NCBI GenBank assembly: GCA_934647195.1 | Contig: CAKUFD010000004.1 | Span: 124,001-188,000 of the forward strand | Source: an uncultured Collinsella sp. | GTDB lineage: Bacteria; Actinomycetota; Coriobacteriia; Coriobacteriales; Coriobacteriaceae | Direction of reading: 5' to 3' | Length of the DNA stretch: 64,000 nucleotides | In this document: positions 51,829 to 61,156 of the stretch, one piece after another | Position numbering within the stretch: position 1 is the first letter of the stretch | Layout of the letters: each line of letters begins with the position of its first letter | Position numbers and translations under genes: made by a program | Notes under the pieces: generated by a model | What the model was told of the DNA's origin: nothing | The model's input: only the letters and a program-made list of their open reading frames with translations | The model's database searches: none

Positions 51829-54606
51829 GTGAAAAAGGCCCTCGCAATCTTCAAGCGCGATATCAAGCGATTGCTTTGCAATCCCGTTGCGCTTGTCATT
51901 ACCATCGGTGTCTGCATCATTCCGTCGCTTTACGCGTGGTACAACATCGTTGCCAATTGGGATCCGTATGGGAATACCCAAAACATCAAAATCGCTGTCG
52001 CCAATAACGATAAGGGCACTACCAACGATCTGGTAGGCGAGCTCAATGCGGGCGACGAGGTCATCGGCAGACTCAAGGATAACGACCAGCTGGGTTGGAC
52101 GATCGTGGGCTCCGAAGAGGAGGCTAAGGAGGGCGTCGAGTCGGGGGAGTATTACGCTGCGCTCGTCATCCCATCCGACTTTAGCGAGGGCATGCTGAGC
52201 ATGCTTTCGGGCGAGTTCCACCAGCCTAAGCTGACGTACTACGTCAACGAGAAGAAGAGCGCCGTTGCCGTCAAGGTGACCGACACGGGCGCCAATACGG
52301 TGGAGGAGCAGGTCAACGAGACCTTTGTCTCCACGGTGAGCCAGACGGTGGTGGAGATTGCGCAAAAAGCAGGTGTTGACCTGGAGGCGGGCACGCAGAC
52401 CGCTCAGGACGATCTTGTCTTGACCATTCAAAACGCAAGCGGTTCGGTGCAGAAGGTTCGCGACGCCCTCGACGGCATGGGCGGCACGATCGATACCACC
52501 AAAGACGCCATTGCTTCGGCGGATGCCGCGCTTGACGGCCTAAATGGGCAGATGCCCTCCCTCAATGATGCTCTCGATCAGGGAAATCAACTCCTCGCAT
52601 CGACGCGCACCTCCGCAGCTAAGCTTCATACCTCGCTGTCCAGCGCGCTTACGCAGGGCAGCACGGGCTTGGCCCAGGCCTCATCAAAGGCGAATGCTGC
52701 CGTAGGCAAGCTCTCGGGCACGGTAATCGCCGCCCAGACCAAGGTCGACCTTGCGCTTTCGGACGTTCAGGGTCTGGTAGATAAGAACAACGCTGCTATC
52801 GAAGCACTGCGCAGCACGCTGCCCGATGATGCCGAGTTCAACAGTGCCATCGCGCAGATCATCTCTTCGCTGCAGCAGCAAAACGACAATCTGGGCAACG
52901 TGGTGAGCGGCCTTCAGGCGCAAAGCGATGCCATCAAGACCGATGCCGGCAACCTCGCCACGGCTTCGGATTCCATCAACACGAGTGTGCAAGATGGCGT
53001 GACGGCGCTGGGAAAGATGCAGGAAAGCCTCAACACGGACGTCATTCCGCAGCTCAATTCGGGCCTCGATTCGTTCTCCAATTGCTCGGGTGACCTCAAA
53101 GGCGTCCTCGCCTCGCTTTCTCCCACCATTTCTCAGGCGCGCTCGTCACTCACGCAGCTCTCAGCCCTGCTTGACCAGGCAAAGGCAACGCTTGCCGATA
53201 CGAGCGATCAACTGGCGACGATTCAGCAAAAGCTCGATGTGGCCGCAAACGACGTCGCGGCGCTTCGCAGCTCCGAGGCGGCGGGCCAGCTTGCCGACCT
53301 GCTCGACGTCAACGTCGATGACATTGCCGATTTCATGACCTCGCCGGTGAAGATCAAGAGCAAAGTAGTGTACCCCGTAGCGAGCTTTGGCTCGGGCATC
53401 GCGCCGTTCTACACCAACCTCGCCCTGTGGGTGGGCGGATACGTCCTCATCGCTATCTTCAAGCTCGAGGTTGACCGCGAGGGCATTGGCACCTACACGG
53501 CAAAAGAAGGCTATTTTGGTCGCTGGCTGCTGCTGATGCTTCTGGGCGTTTTACAGGCGATCATCGTATGCGTGGGTGACTTGGTCATTGGCGTGCAGTG
53601 CCTGCATCCGGTGCTGTTTGTCCTTGCGGGCATGTGCATCTCATTTGTCTATGTGAACATCATCTACGCGCTGAGCGTGGCCTTTAAGCATATTGGCAAG
53701 GCCATCGGCGTCATTTTGGTCATCGTGCAGATCCCGGGCTCCTCGGGCATGTATCCCATCGAGATGATGCCGCCGTTTTTTAACTGGTTGCATCCGCTGC
53801 TGCCCTTCACCTACGGCATCAATGCTATGCGCGAGTGCATAGGTGGCGTGTATGGTATGAACTACGCTATCAACCTGGGCGTGCTGCTTATCTATGTTGC
53901 CATCGCTCTGGGGATCGGCGTGTGGCTGCGTCCTTTGCTCCTCAACCTCAACCTGCTGTTCGATCGTCAACTCGCTTCGACCGGCGTGATGATTTGCGAG
54001 AAGGACGACCTGCCGCGCCAGCGTTACTCGTTGCGCACGGCCATGCGCGCCATTCTCGATACCGCCGGGTTCCGCCAGGCTTTGATCGAGCGTGCGGCAC
54101 GTTTTGCCCGCACGTACGGCAGCCGCGTGAAGGCGGGCTTCTTCGCTATCTTTGGCGTGCAGGTTCTGCTCTTCATCCTCACGTCCACGCTCGACCTGGA
54201 TAACAACGGGCGCATCTGGATGCTCGTGCTGTGGATCATCAGTGTGATTGTCATCGCTGCCTATCTCATCAATCTCGAGTACGTGCGCGAGAGCCTTAAT
54301 ACACAGATGCGCATCTCCGCCCTTTCGGACGAGAATCTGCGTAACGAGATTCGCGAGCACACCTCTGCTATGCCGGGGGTAGCAAAGATGTTTGGCGTGT
54401 CGCCGGCGCCGCAGGCAGCAGCAAAGCCTGGCGAGGAACCTGCTGCCACCGCTGACGATGTCATTGAAGATACCGCTGCCGAGGATGCGCCTCTTGGCGC
54501 ACATGCGGAGCCGAACGCGGTGCAAGGTCCGGATGTAACCGCTCCGTTGTTGGGGGCGCACCTCAAACACGATGATTCGAACACGAAGGGCGGTGATGCC
54601 GAATGA
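51829..54606 (+). CDS. YhgE/Pip-family membrane protein 1
   Basis: Large membrane protein of the YhgE/Pip (phage infection protein-like) group, with an ABC-2-type transporter-like C-terminal half. One N-terminal membrane segment (about 20-36) leads to YAWYNIVANWDPYGNT, the family hallmark; an extracytoplasmic domain of 500 residues rich in Ala/Ser/Gln heptads (long helices, 190-490) follows; then about six membrane segments (530-830) and a cytoplasmic acidic tail. GTG 51829 is chosen after GGATGG; GTG 51811 is possible. 925 aa. Function uncertain; cell-envelope transport or export is likely. Confidence 0.8.
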   Translation: MKKALAIFKRDIKRLLCNPVALVITIGVCIIPSLYAWYNIVANWDPYGNTQNIKIAVANNDKGTTNDLVGELNAGDEVIGRLKDNDQLGWTIVGSEEEAKEGVESGEYYAALVIPSDFSEGMLSMLSGEFHQPKLTYYVNEKKSAVAVKVTDTGANTVEEQVNETFVSTVSQTVVEIAQKAGVDLEAGTQTAQDDLVLTIQNASGSVQKVRDALDGMGGTIDTTKDAIASADAALDGLNGQMPSLNDALDQGNQLLASTRTSAAKLHTSLSSALTQGSTGLAQASSKANAAVGKLSGTVIAAQTKVDLALSDVQGLVDKNNAAIEALRSTLPDDAEFNSAIAQIISSLQQQNDNLGNVVSGLQAQSDAIKTDAGNLATASDSINTSVQDGVTALGKMQESLNTDVIPQLNSGLDSFSNCSGDLKGVLASLSPTISQARSSLTQLSALLDQAKATLADTSDQLATIQQKLDVAANDVAALRSSEAAGQLADLLDVNVDDIADFMTSPVKIKSKVVYPVASFGSGIAPFYTNLALWVGGYVLIAIFKLEVDREGIGTYTAKEGYFGRWLLLMLLGVLQAIIVCVGDLVIGVQCLHPVLFVLAGMCISFVYVNIIYALSVAFKHIGKAIGVILVIVQIPGSSGMYPIEMMPPFFNWLHPLLPFTYGINAMRECIGGVYGMNYAINLGVLLIYVAIALGIGVWLRPLLLNLNLLFDRQLASTGVMICEKDDLPRQRYSLRTAMRAILDTAGFRQALIERAARFARTYGSRVKAGFFAIFGVQVLLFILTSTLDLDNNGRIWMLVLWIISVIVIAAYLINLEYVRESLNTQMRISALSDENLRNEIREHTSAMPGVAKMFGVSPAPQAAAKPGEEPAATADDVIEDTAAEDAPLGAHAEPNAVQGPDVTAPLLGAHLKHDDSNTKGGDAE

Positions 54607-56783
54607 AGAACATCCTGAAGCTTTTTCGCCGCGACTGCGAAAACGTGCTCCATAGCGTTATCGGCATGATCGTTGTCGTGGGCCTTGTTGCGGTTCCCGC
54701 CCTCTACGCATGGTTCAACATTGCGGGTAGCTGGGATCCGTACGGCAATACCGGCAATCTCAAGGTTGCCGTTGCCAATACGGACGAGGGTTACAAGAGC
54801 GACTTGGTGCCCGTCGAGGTGAACATCGGCGATTCGGTGGTCAACTCCTTGCGTGCCAACGACAGCTTTGACTGGACCTTCGTGGACAAGGATGAAGCAG
54901 TCGACGGCGTCAAATCGGGCAAGTACTATGCTGCCGTGGTGATTCCCTCCGATTTCAGCGCCAATATGATGACGCTGTTCTCCACCGAGGTAAAGCACTC
55001 GGATATCGAGTATTACGAGAACCAGAAGGTCAACGCGATTGCACAGATCGTGACCGAAAAGGGCTCGAGCGCGGTACAAAACCAGATCAACAAGACGTTT
55101 ACCGAGACGGTTGGCAATATCGGCTTGGCAACTGCCTCGAGCCTGCTTGAGTTTATGGATAGCGATCAGGTGGCGAACTTCGTGGCGCATCTGTCCACCT
55201 CGCTGGGCGACGGTGCCAGCGAGTTGACGCGCGCTGGCCAGTCGGTATCCTCGCTTTCGGACGTCCTTGCGTCTTCTTCCGGCCTGCTCGCCAGCGCCGG
55301 CTCCTCGCTGTCGCAGAACTCGAGTACGTCGGATGCTGCAAGCCAGCTGCTCACGGATGCCCAAAACGGGCTCGGCGACATCAAGTCCGCGCTTTCGGGG
55401 GCGACGTCTTCCATCAATCAGGCGCTGCAGGATAGCGCTGGCAGCTTTGATGCTGTGTCGAGCGCGGTGGACCAGGCGTTTACCGACGCAGGCAACCATG
55501 TGGACCTTACCGTGGGTCAGCTCAACGATATTGCCGACAATTTGAGCTCACATGCCGAGGAAATCCGCGGTATTCAACAGGAGATTTTGGACCTAAAGAC
55601 CAAGTTTCCGCAGGTTTCTGCCCAGCTTGACCAGGTTGCTGCGAGTGTGGGCAAGCTTGCCGATTCGTACGACACGCTGTCGAGCGGCATCTCGGATGCG
55701 GCCTCCAAGCTTTCGTCCGGTGCGGCCGACTTCGCTGCGACCAAAAAAGAGGTCACCGATCTGATTGCACAGGTTAAGTCGGGTATCAGCGGCGTGAAGG
55801 GCGACTACGAGGACAATCTGAAGGGCCAGGCCTCTCAGCTGCAGTCTACTATCTCGGGCATTGCGGATTCGAGTGCCGATATCTCGAAGAACCTTGATGA
55901 CACGGTGTCGTCGCTTTCTGCTGCTGCCACTTCGCTGAGTGGTAACCTCGACGACCTCAACGGCGTCTTAAGTGACACGTCAACGGCGCTCACCAATGCG
56001 GGCAAGGATCTTACCGCCATCAAGGACAAGCTCGATACCGCGGTTGCCAACAACGACCTCGAGTCCATTCGCTCGATTATCGGCGATGATCCCGAGGGCC
56101 TAGCCGATGCCCTTGCGGCACCGGTGGGAATCGACCGCAAAGCTATCTATCCCATCAAGAACTACGGCAGCTCCATGGCGCCGTTCTACACAATCCTCTC
56201 GCTGTGGGTGGGAAGCATCGTTCTTGCCGCCATGATGAAGGTCTCGGTGGACGATAAGCTGCTCAACGAGCTCAAGCCGTTCCGCCTGCACGAGATCTAT
56301 CTGGGTCGCTACATGCTCTTTGGCATGCTTGCGCTGTGTCAGGCGACGCTCGTGTGCTTGGGCGACATCCTGTTCTTCCGCATCCAGTGCATCCATCCGT
56401 TCCAGTTCATCTTGACGGCATGGATTGCGAGCCTGGTGTTCTCTAACATCATCTACACGTTCACCGTGTCGTTTGGCGATATCGGCAAGGCGCTTGCGGT
56501 GGTTTTGCTGGTCATGCAGGTAGGTGGCTCGGGCGGCACGTTCCCTATCGAGATGACGGCGCCGTTCTTCCAGGCGGTCTATCCGTTCCTGCCCTTCACG
56601 CACGGCATCGCGGCGATGCACGCGGCCATCGCGGGCTCGTATGGGGCAGAAGTTTGGATTGAGATGGGCATCCTTGCTCTGTACTTGCTGCCGTCCTTGG
56701 CACTCGGCCTGCTGTTCCGACGTCCGGTGATCCGTGCGAACAACTGGATTATCGAGAAGCTCGAGGAGACGAAGCTCATGTAG
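54603..56783 (+). CDS. YhgE/Pip-family membrane protein 2
   Basis: Paralogue of the preceding gene, overlapping it by four bases. Same layout: NILKLFRRDCENVLHS start, one membrane segment, YAWFNIAGSWDPYGNT, a 450-residue helical Ser/Ala/Asp-rich domain, and about five or six C-terminal membrane segments (FPIEMTAPFFQAVYPFLPFT matches FPIEMMPPFFNWLHPLLPFT in spirit with the first copy). 726 aa, without the first copy's extra membrane segment and acidic tail. The pair probably forms a heteromeric complex (inference). Confidence 0.8.
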   Translation: MKNILKLFRRDCENVLHSVIGMIVVVGLVAVPALYAWFNIAGSWDPYGNTGNLKVAVANTDEGYKSDLVPVEVNIGDSVVNSLRANDSFDWTFVDKDEAVDGVKSGKYYAAVVIPSDFSANMMTLFSTEVKHSDIEYYENQKVNAIAQIVTEKGSSAVQNQINKTFTETVGNIGLATASSLLEFMDSDQVANFVAHLSTSLGDGASELTRAGQSVSSLSDVLASSSGLLASAGSSLSQNSSTSDAASQLLTDAQNGLGDIKSALSGATSSINQALQDSAGSFDAVSSAVDQAFTDAGNHVDLTVGQLNDIADNLSSHAEEIRGIQQEILDLKTKFPQVSAQLDQVAASVGKLADSYDTLSSGISDAASKLSSGAADFAATKKEVTDLIAQVKSGISGVKGDYEDNLKGQASQLQSTISGIADSSADISKNLDDTVSSLSAAATSLSGNLDDLNGVLSDTSTALTNAGKDLTAIKDKLDTAVANNDLESIRSIIGDDPEGLADALAAPVGIDRKAIYPIKNYGSSMAPFYTILSLWVGSIVLAAMMKVSVDDKLLNELKPFRLHEIYLGRYMLFGMLALCQATLVCLGDILFFRIQCIHPFQFILTAWIASLVFSNIIYTFTVSFGDIGKALAVVLLVMQVGGSGGTFPIEMTAPFFQAVYPFLPFTHGIAAMHAAIAGSYGAEVWIEMGILALYLLPSLALGLLFRRPVIRANNWIIEKLEETKLM

Positions 56784-56913
56784 CCTCCGCACGCTTCGCG
56801 CTTAGGTTCGGTGCTTCTGTAGATGCGCGAGCCAAAGCGCGTGCGGTGCGGTATACAATAGCGGCAACTCGATGGTGGCTATGTCTTTGGCCCATATAAG
56901 ATTGGCAGGTGTC

Positions 56914-57579
56914 ATGATGACCGAAGAAAAGCTGAACGTACAGGTACAGGTCGCGCAGGATGAGATTGCGCGTTTGCGCGAGACGTTTGGTCCGGCTTAT
57001 GCCAAATTGGGCGAGGCGCTGTACCCCGCTGCTCGTGAAACCGAGCTTGCCACTCGTTTTGCCGACGAGTTTGCCGAGGTAGATGCCATTGCGACAGCAA
57101 TTGACGAGCAGAATGCGGCGATTGAGGCAGCTCGTGCCGAGTATGAGGCCGAACAGGCTCGTATTGCCGAGGAGGAGGCTGCGCGTGCTGCAGAGGAAGC
57201 CGCACGTGCCGAGGCCGAGGCTGCCACTGCCGCTGCAGAAGCTGCGGCCGCTGCAGAAGCCGCTGCCGCCGAAGTCGACGTCGAAGCCGAAGTGCAGGCA
57301 GAGCCTGCCGACGAGTCCACTGTCGAGCCCGTAGCCGTGCCCGAGCCCATTGCGGAACCGCTTGTCACGCCCGAGCCTGCGGCCGCTCCTACTCCTGTGG
57401 AGGTGCGCACCTGCCCCAAGTGCGGCACGACCCTCCAGCCCACCGACAAGTTCTGCGCTGGATGCGGAAGCAAGGTCGCAGACCTCTTTGCCCCTGCAGC
57501 TCCGCATTGCCCGAGCTGCGGCAAGGAAGTCGATGAATCCATGAACTTCTGCATCTACTGCGGCACTCCGCTCAAGTAG
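56914..57579 (+). CDS. Coiled-coil protein with two zinc ribbons
   Basis: Not assigned to a named family. Residues 1-70 are helical; 70-145 are a low-complexity Ala/Glu-rich segment suited to a single long helix; a Pro/Val/Glu-rich linker follows; the C-terminus carries two zinc ribbons, CPKCG...FCAGCG and CPSCG...FCIYCG, about 175-217. ATG 56914 or 56917 both possible; 221 aa. No membrane segment. Own transcript suggested by a strong terminator at 57642. Role unknown; such ribbons usually mediate protein or nucleic-acid contacts. Confidence 0.75.
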   Translation: MMTEEKLNVQVQVAQDEIARLRETFGPAYAKLGEALYPAARETELATRFADEFAEVDAIATAIDEQNAAIEAARAEYEAEQARIAEEEAARAAEEAARAEAEAATAAAEAAAAAEAAAAEVDVEAEVQAEPADESTVEPVAVPEPIAEPLVTPEPAAAPTPVEVRTCPKCGTTLQPTDKFCAGCGSKVADLFAPAAPHCPSCGKEVDESMNFCIYCGTPLK

Positions 57580-57641
57580 CTCCTTGCAGCGGGTTTCCCT
57601 TGTGCAGACCTGTTGCATGCGGGCCCAAAAGCGTTGGCATG

Positions 57642-57677
57642 CGCCCGTCATTCCGCATGGAGTGGCGGGCGTTTTTT
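57642..57677 (+). terminator. Terminator of the zinc-ribbon gene
   Basis: A 13-bp stem with two G-T pairs, 57642-57654 and 57659-57671, loop GCAT, followed by six T. Confidence 0.9.
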
Positions 57678-57805
57678 GTTGCGCAGCGGCTGCGCTGAAC
57701 ATGCCGTTGGTGGATTGCTGAGCCTCATGGGATCATCGTACGGGCGATTCTCGTATACTCAAACGTTAAGCAACACATGTATCCAAATGATGCAGGGGAG
57801 TTACC

Positions 57806-59149
57806 ATGGCAGCAAAGCAGCAGCGCATGTTTGCGTTCATCAACGCGACGATTCTCGATGGCACGCGCGATATGGAGCCGCAGCGCGGTATGTCCGTGCT
57901 TGTCGACAAGGGCCGCATCGTGCGCATCGAGCCTGCGGCGACGGCTCAGTTGCCCGCCGAGGCCAAGGTAATCGATCTGCATGATTCCTACCTGCTGCCG
58001 GGTCTCATCAACATGCATGTCCATTTTTGCGGTTCGGGCAAGCCGGTATCGGCGGGAAACGCCGGCGACCTCATGCGCCGCTTGGATAATGTTCCCGGTC
58101 GCATGATCGTGCGCCATATCCTCAAGGGCTCGGCGCAACAGCAGCTCGCAAGTGGTGTGACCACCGTACGTGGTGCGGGCGACCCCCTGTATGCCGATAT
58201 CGCCGTGCGCGATGCTATCAATGCCGGGCGCTATCTGGGCCCGCGCATCGTGGCTCCGGGTACGGGTATCACGGTGCCCAATGGCCATGGCGCAGGTCTT
58301 TTTGCTCAAGTGGCCACCACGTCTCAAGAGGCGAGTGATTACGTATGCGACCTGGCACAGCGCGGTGCCGACGCCATCAAGCTCTTTGTGACGGGTGGTG
58401 TCTTTGATGCCGAGGTCCCCGGCGAGCCAGGCGTGCTACGCATGTCGCTCGAGGTTGCTCGCGCGGCGTGCAAAACAGCCCATGATTTGGAGCTCCCCGT
58501 CATGGCGCATGTCGAGAGCACCGAGGGCGTAAAGGTCGCCCTGCAGGCAGGCGTGGATACCGTCGAGCATGGCGCTCCCATGACCGATGAGGTGCGTGAG
58601 CTCTTCCGCGGTGCGGCGGGAACACAGCTTCCCGGGCGTCCTGCGTCGCTTACCTGCACCATCTCGCCGGCCTTGCCGTTCGTGCTGCTCGACCCCAAGA
58701 AAACGGCGTCGACGGAGGTTCAGAAGCTCAACGGCGACATCGTGTGCGAGGGGATCATCAAATGCGCGCGCGAGGCGCTTGACGCGGGCATCCCCGTTGG
58801 CTTGGGAACAGATTCGAGCTGCCCCTATGTCACGCAGTACGATATGTGGCGCGAGGTTGCCTATTTTGCCAAGTACGTGGGCGTGTCCACAACGTTTGCC
58901 TTGCATACCGCCACGCAGGTCAACGCGGAGCTTTTGGGATTGGGTGCGGAGACGGGAACCATCGAGGTGGGCAAGGCTGCCGATATCATCGTCTGTCGTA
59001 ACAACCCGCTGGAAGGCCTTTCGCGCCTAAGCCACCTTGAGCATGTGATGTGCCGTGGCGTGCTGGCCGATACCCTCAAGGTCAAGCATATGCCGCAGCT
59101 CGACGAAGATCTGGACTGGATTATGGCCCAGCCGTTTGCGGCTCGATAA
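57806..59149 (+). CDS. Amidohydrolase-family metallohydrolase
   Basis: TIM-barrel amidohydrolase of the imidazolonepropionase/prolidase-like branch. Metal sites: LLPGLINMHVHFCG, carboxylated-Lys region ADAIKLFVTGG, VMAHVES, VDTVEHGAPM and LGTDSSCPYV. C-terminal ELLGLGAETGTIEVGKAADIIV closes the beta-sandwich domain, in the usual form. 447 aa, cytoplasmic; substrate unknown, perhaps a dipeptide or cyclic amide. GGGGAG five bases before the ATG. Convergent with the Nudix-Vsr gene, 18 bp apart. Confidence 0.85.
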   Translation: MAAKQQRMFAFINATILDGTRDMEPQRGMSVLVDKGRIVRIEPAATAQLPAEAKVIDLHDSYLLPGLINMHVHFCGSGKPVSAGNAGDLMRRLDNVPGRMIVRHILKGSAQQQLASGVTTVRGAGDPLYADIAVRDAINAGRYLGPRIVAPGTGITVPNGHGAGLFAQVATTSQEASDYVCDLAQRGADAIKLFVTGGVFDAEVPGEPGVLRMSLEVARAACKTAHDLELPVMAHVESTEGVKVALQAGVDTVEHGAPMTDEVRELFRGAAGTQLPGRPASLTCTISPALPFVLLDPKKTASTEVQKLNGDIVCEGIIKCAREALDAGIPVGLGTDSSCPYVTQYDMWREVAYFAKYVGVSTTFALHTATQVNAELLGLGAETGTIEVGKAADIIVCRNNPLEGLSRLSHLEHVMCRGVLADTLKVKHMPQLDEDLDWIMAQPFAAR

Positions 59150-59167
59150 CGCGGGGCTTGCCTTTAA

Positions 59168-60130
59168 TTACTTTGCCGAACGAACGGTGTCGATAACACG
59201 CTCCATCGTCTGGTCGATGCGATTGCGCTTGAGCTCGCATTCCCAGATGACGATACTCGTCCAGCCGGCTTCGGCGAGTTCTGTCTGCGCCTTGGCATCG
59301 CGCGCAACATTGCGTGCGAACTTAGCCTCCCAAAACTCGACGTTTCGCTTGGGTACGCTGGGGCTGCAATGCGGGCAGCGGTGCCAAAAGCAGCCGTTGA
59401 CAAAGATGGCGATCTTGCGGCCGGGGAAGGCGATGTCCGGCCTGCCGGGAGCTTTGCTCCATTGCAGGCGATAGCCTGTGAGACCCGCTTGGCGCAGGCG
59501 TTGTCGCACGAGCATCTCAGGCTTGGTATTGGCGCGCTTGTTGCCCTGCATGGACTTTTTGATGGCGGCGCGTCGGCGTACGAGCTCGGTTTCGCTTGCA
59601 GAAAGCCCTTCCGTATCCAAGGTGTCCACCAGGCTTTTCTTGGTGCGTTTTTTGGCGGATGAACGTCGCTTGACGATGGGCGGCTCCTCGGTCGCATCTG
59701 GGGCTTCACGGGCGTCATCGGTTTCCTCTGCAGCTGCGATAAGCGCGCGAACGAGTTCGACATCGGCCGGCATCCACGTGAGGTCTGCAAGGGAGCGTTG
59801 CGGTACCCAGCGGATGGCTTTTTGCTGATCGGCGGCGGAGACCTTTCCGCGTGCGATATCGCAAAAGAAGCATTCCATAGACAGATGGAACGCCTCATAG
59901 TCATATTCAACCGTGTAAAAAGCGCGCAGGTTGTGCACCTCGACGCAGAGCTCTTCTTGCAGCTCGCGAATGCATGCGTCGTAGGCGGTCTCTCCGCGCT
60001 GGACCTTACCGCCGGGAAACTCCCAAAGGCCTTGCATATCGCCGTAGCCGCGCTGGACGGCAAGCACCGAGTTGTCCTGGGGATTGCGAATGATGCCGGC
60101 GGCTACGTGCACGGTCTTCACGAACGGCAT
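59168..60130 (-). CDS. Nudix (MutT-like) and Vsr endonuclease fusion
   Basis: One 320-residue frame joins two repair activities. Residues 1-130: Nudix hydrolase with GLWEFPGGKVQRGE and RELQEEL in the Nudix box (G41 to L61); the box Gly near 62 is Cys. MutT enzymes remove 8-oxo-dGTP. Residues 130-185: basic linker (KRRSSAKKRTKKS). Residues 185-320: very-short-patch mismatch endonuclease, with NTKPEMLVRQRLRQAG, catalytic Asp in PGRPDIAFP (D231), GCFWHRCPHC, FARNVARDAK and IWECELKR. No cytosine methyltransferase, the usual Vsr partner, is in the window. The ATG follows AGGAGAA. Confidence 0.88.
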   Translation of the reverse strand: MPFVKTVHVAAGIIRNPQDNSVLAVQRGYGDMQGLWEFPGGKVQRGETAYDACIRELQEELCVEVHNLRAFYTVEYDYEAFHLSMECFFCDIARGKVSAADQQKAIRWVPQRSLADLTWMPADVELVRALIAAAEETDDAREAPDATEEPPIVKRRSSAKKRTKKSLVDTLDTEGLSASETELVRRRAAIKKSMQGNKRANTKPEMLVRQRLRQAGLTGYRLQWSKAPGRPDIAFPGRKIAIFVNGCFWHRCPHCSPSVPKRNVEFWEAKFARNVARDAKAQTELAEAGWTSIVIWECELKRNRIDQTMERVIDTVRSAK

Positions 60131-60343
60131 TCTCCTTTATGTGGCGTTGATTGAGTTCGATGCGGTAATTTTCCACCCGAAGGGGCATGCATGCAAGCGA
60201 GCGCGCCATGCTGCCTTACAAAAGTGCAAGAGCCCTGTAAGTCAAATCGATGGCGCCGCGCTCCTTAAGAAACGACTATAGATAGCGAGCATATGCCCTG
60301 TCTCTTGTTTTACGATGAAAGCCGATTCTAAGGAGTGGATACG

Positions 60344-61156
60344 ATGTCCCCAGTGTTTTCGACGCGGGCGAACAGCGTACGCGTTGGTGTGCCGCCCGTT
60401 TTGGAAGTAAACCATATTGAAAAGGTGTACGGTTCTCGTGTCATTGCGACGCGTGCGCTCAACGATGTCTCCTTTACCGTGGAAACGGGTGAATTCGTGG
60501 GCATCATGGGCGCTTCGGGATCCGGTAAATCGACGCTGCTCAACTGCGTTTCCACCATCGATGCCGTGACGAGCGGCAGTATCTATGTGGATGGGCAAGA
60601 CGTTACGAAGATCAAGAGCGCAAAGCTTGCAAAGTTTCGCCGCGAGCAATTGGGCTTTATCTTCCAAGATTCAAACTTGTTGGACACTCTTACCGCGCGC
60701 GAGAACATTGCACTGCCTCTCACAATCGGGCGTCTTTCATCCGATGAAACGCTTACGCGTGTTCAGGAGATGGCGGTACGCCTCAATATCTCCGATGTAC
60801 TGGATAAGTATCCCTTCCAGCTCTCTGGCGGTCAGCAACAGCGCGTGGCTGCGGCGCGTGCCCTGGTGACGAACCCCAAGTTGGTCATGGCCGACGAGCC
60901 CACCGGAGCCCTCGACTCCAAGAATGCCCGCATGCTGTTGGAGAACTTCGAGAACCTCAATCGCACCTACAATGCAACGGTGCTTATGGTGACGCACGAT
61001 GGCTATGCGGCGAGCTACACCAATCGCGTACTGTTCATCCGTGACGGCCGTATCTTTACCGAGCTGCGTCGTGGCGACGAGTCGCGCCAGGCGTTTTTCA
61101 ACCAGATCATGGACGTAGTTGCCATTATGGGTGGCGAGGTGTCCGATGCTTTGTAA
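60344..61156 (+). CDS. BceA-like ABC transporter ATP-binding protein
   Basis: ATPase of the MacB/BceA type. Walker A GASGSGKSTLLN, FIFQDSNLLDTLTARENI Q-loop region, [27 protein letters not shown] and TLMVTHD-like H-loop (LMVTHDGYAASY). AAGGAG lies eight bases before ATG 60344, so it is preferred over GTG 60335; 270 aa. Overlaps the permease gene by 11 bases. Such pairs sense and resist peptide antibiotics; no Bce-type two-component genes are adjacent in this window. Confidence 0.88.
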   Translation: MSPVFSTRANSVRVGVPPVLEVNHIEKVYGSRVIATRALNDVSFTVETGEFVGIMGASGSGKSTLLNCVSTIDAVTSGSIYVDGQDVTKIKSAKLAKFRREQLGFIFQDSNLLDTLTARENIALPLTIGRLSSDETLTRVQEMAVRLNISDVLDKYPFQLSGGQQQRVAAARALVTNPKLVMADEPTGALDSKNARMLLENFENLNRTYNATVLMVTHDGYAASYTNRVLFIRDGRIFTELRRGDESRQAFFNQIMDVVAIMGGEVSDAL

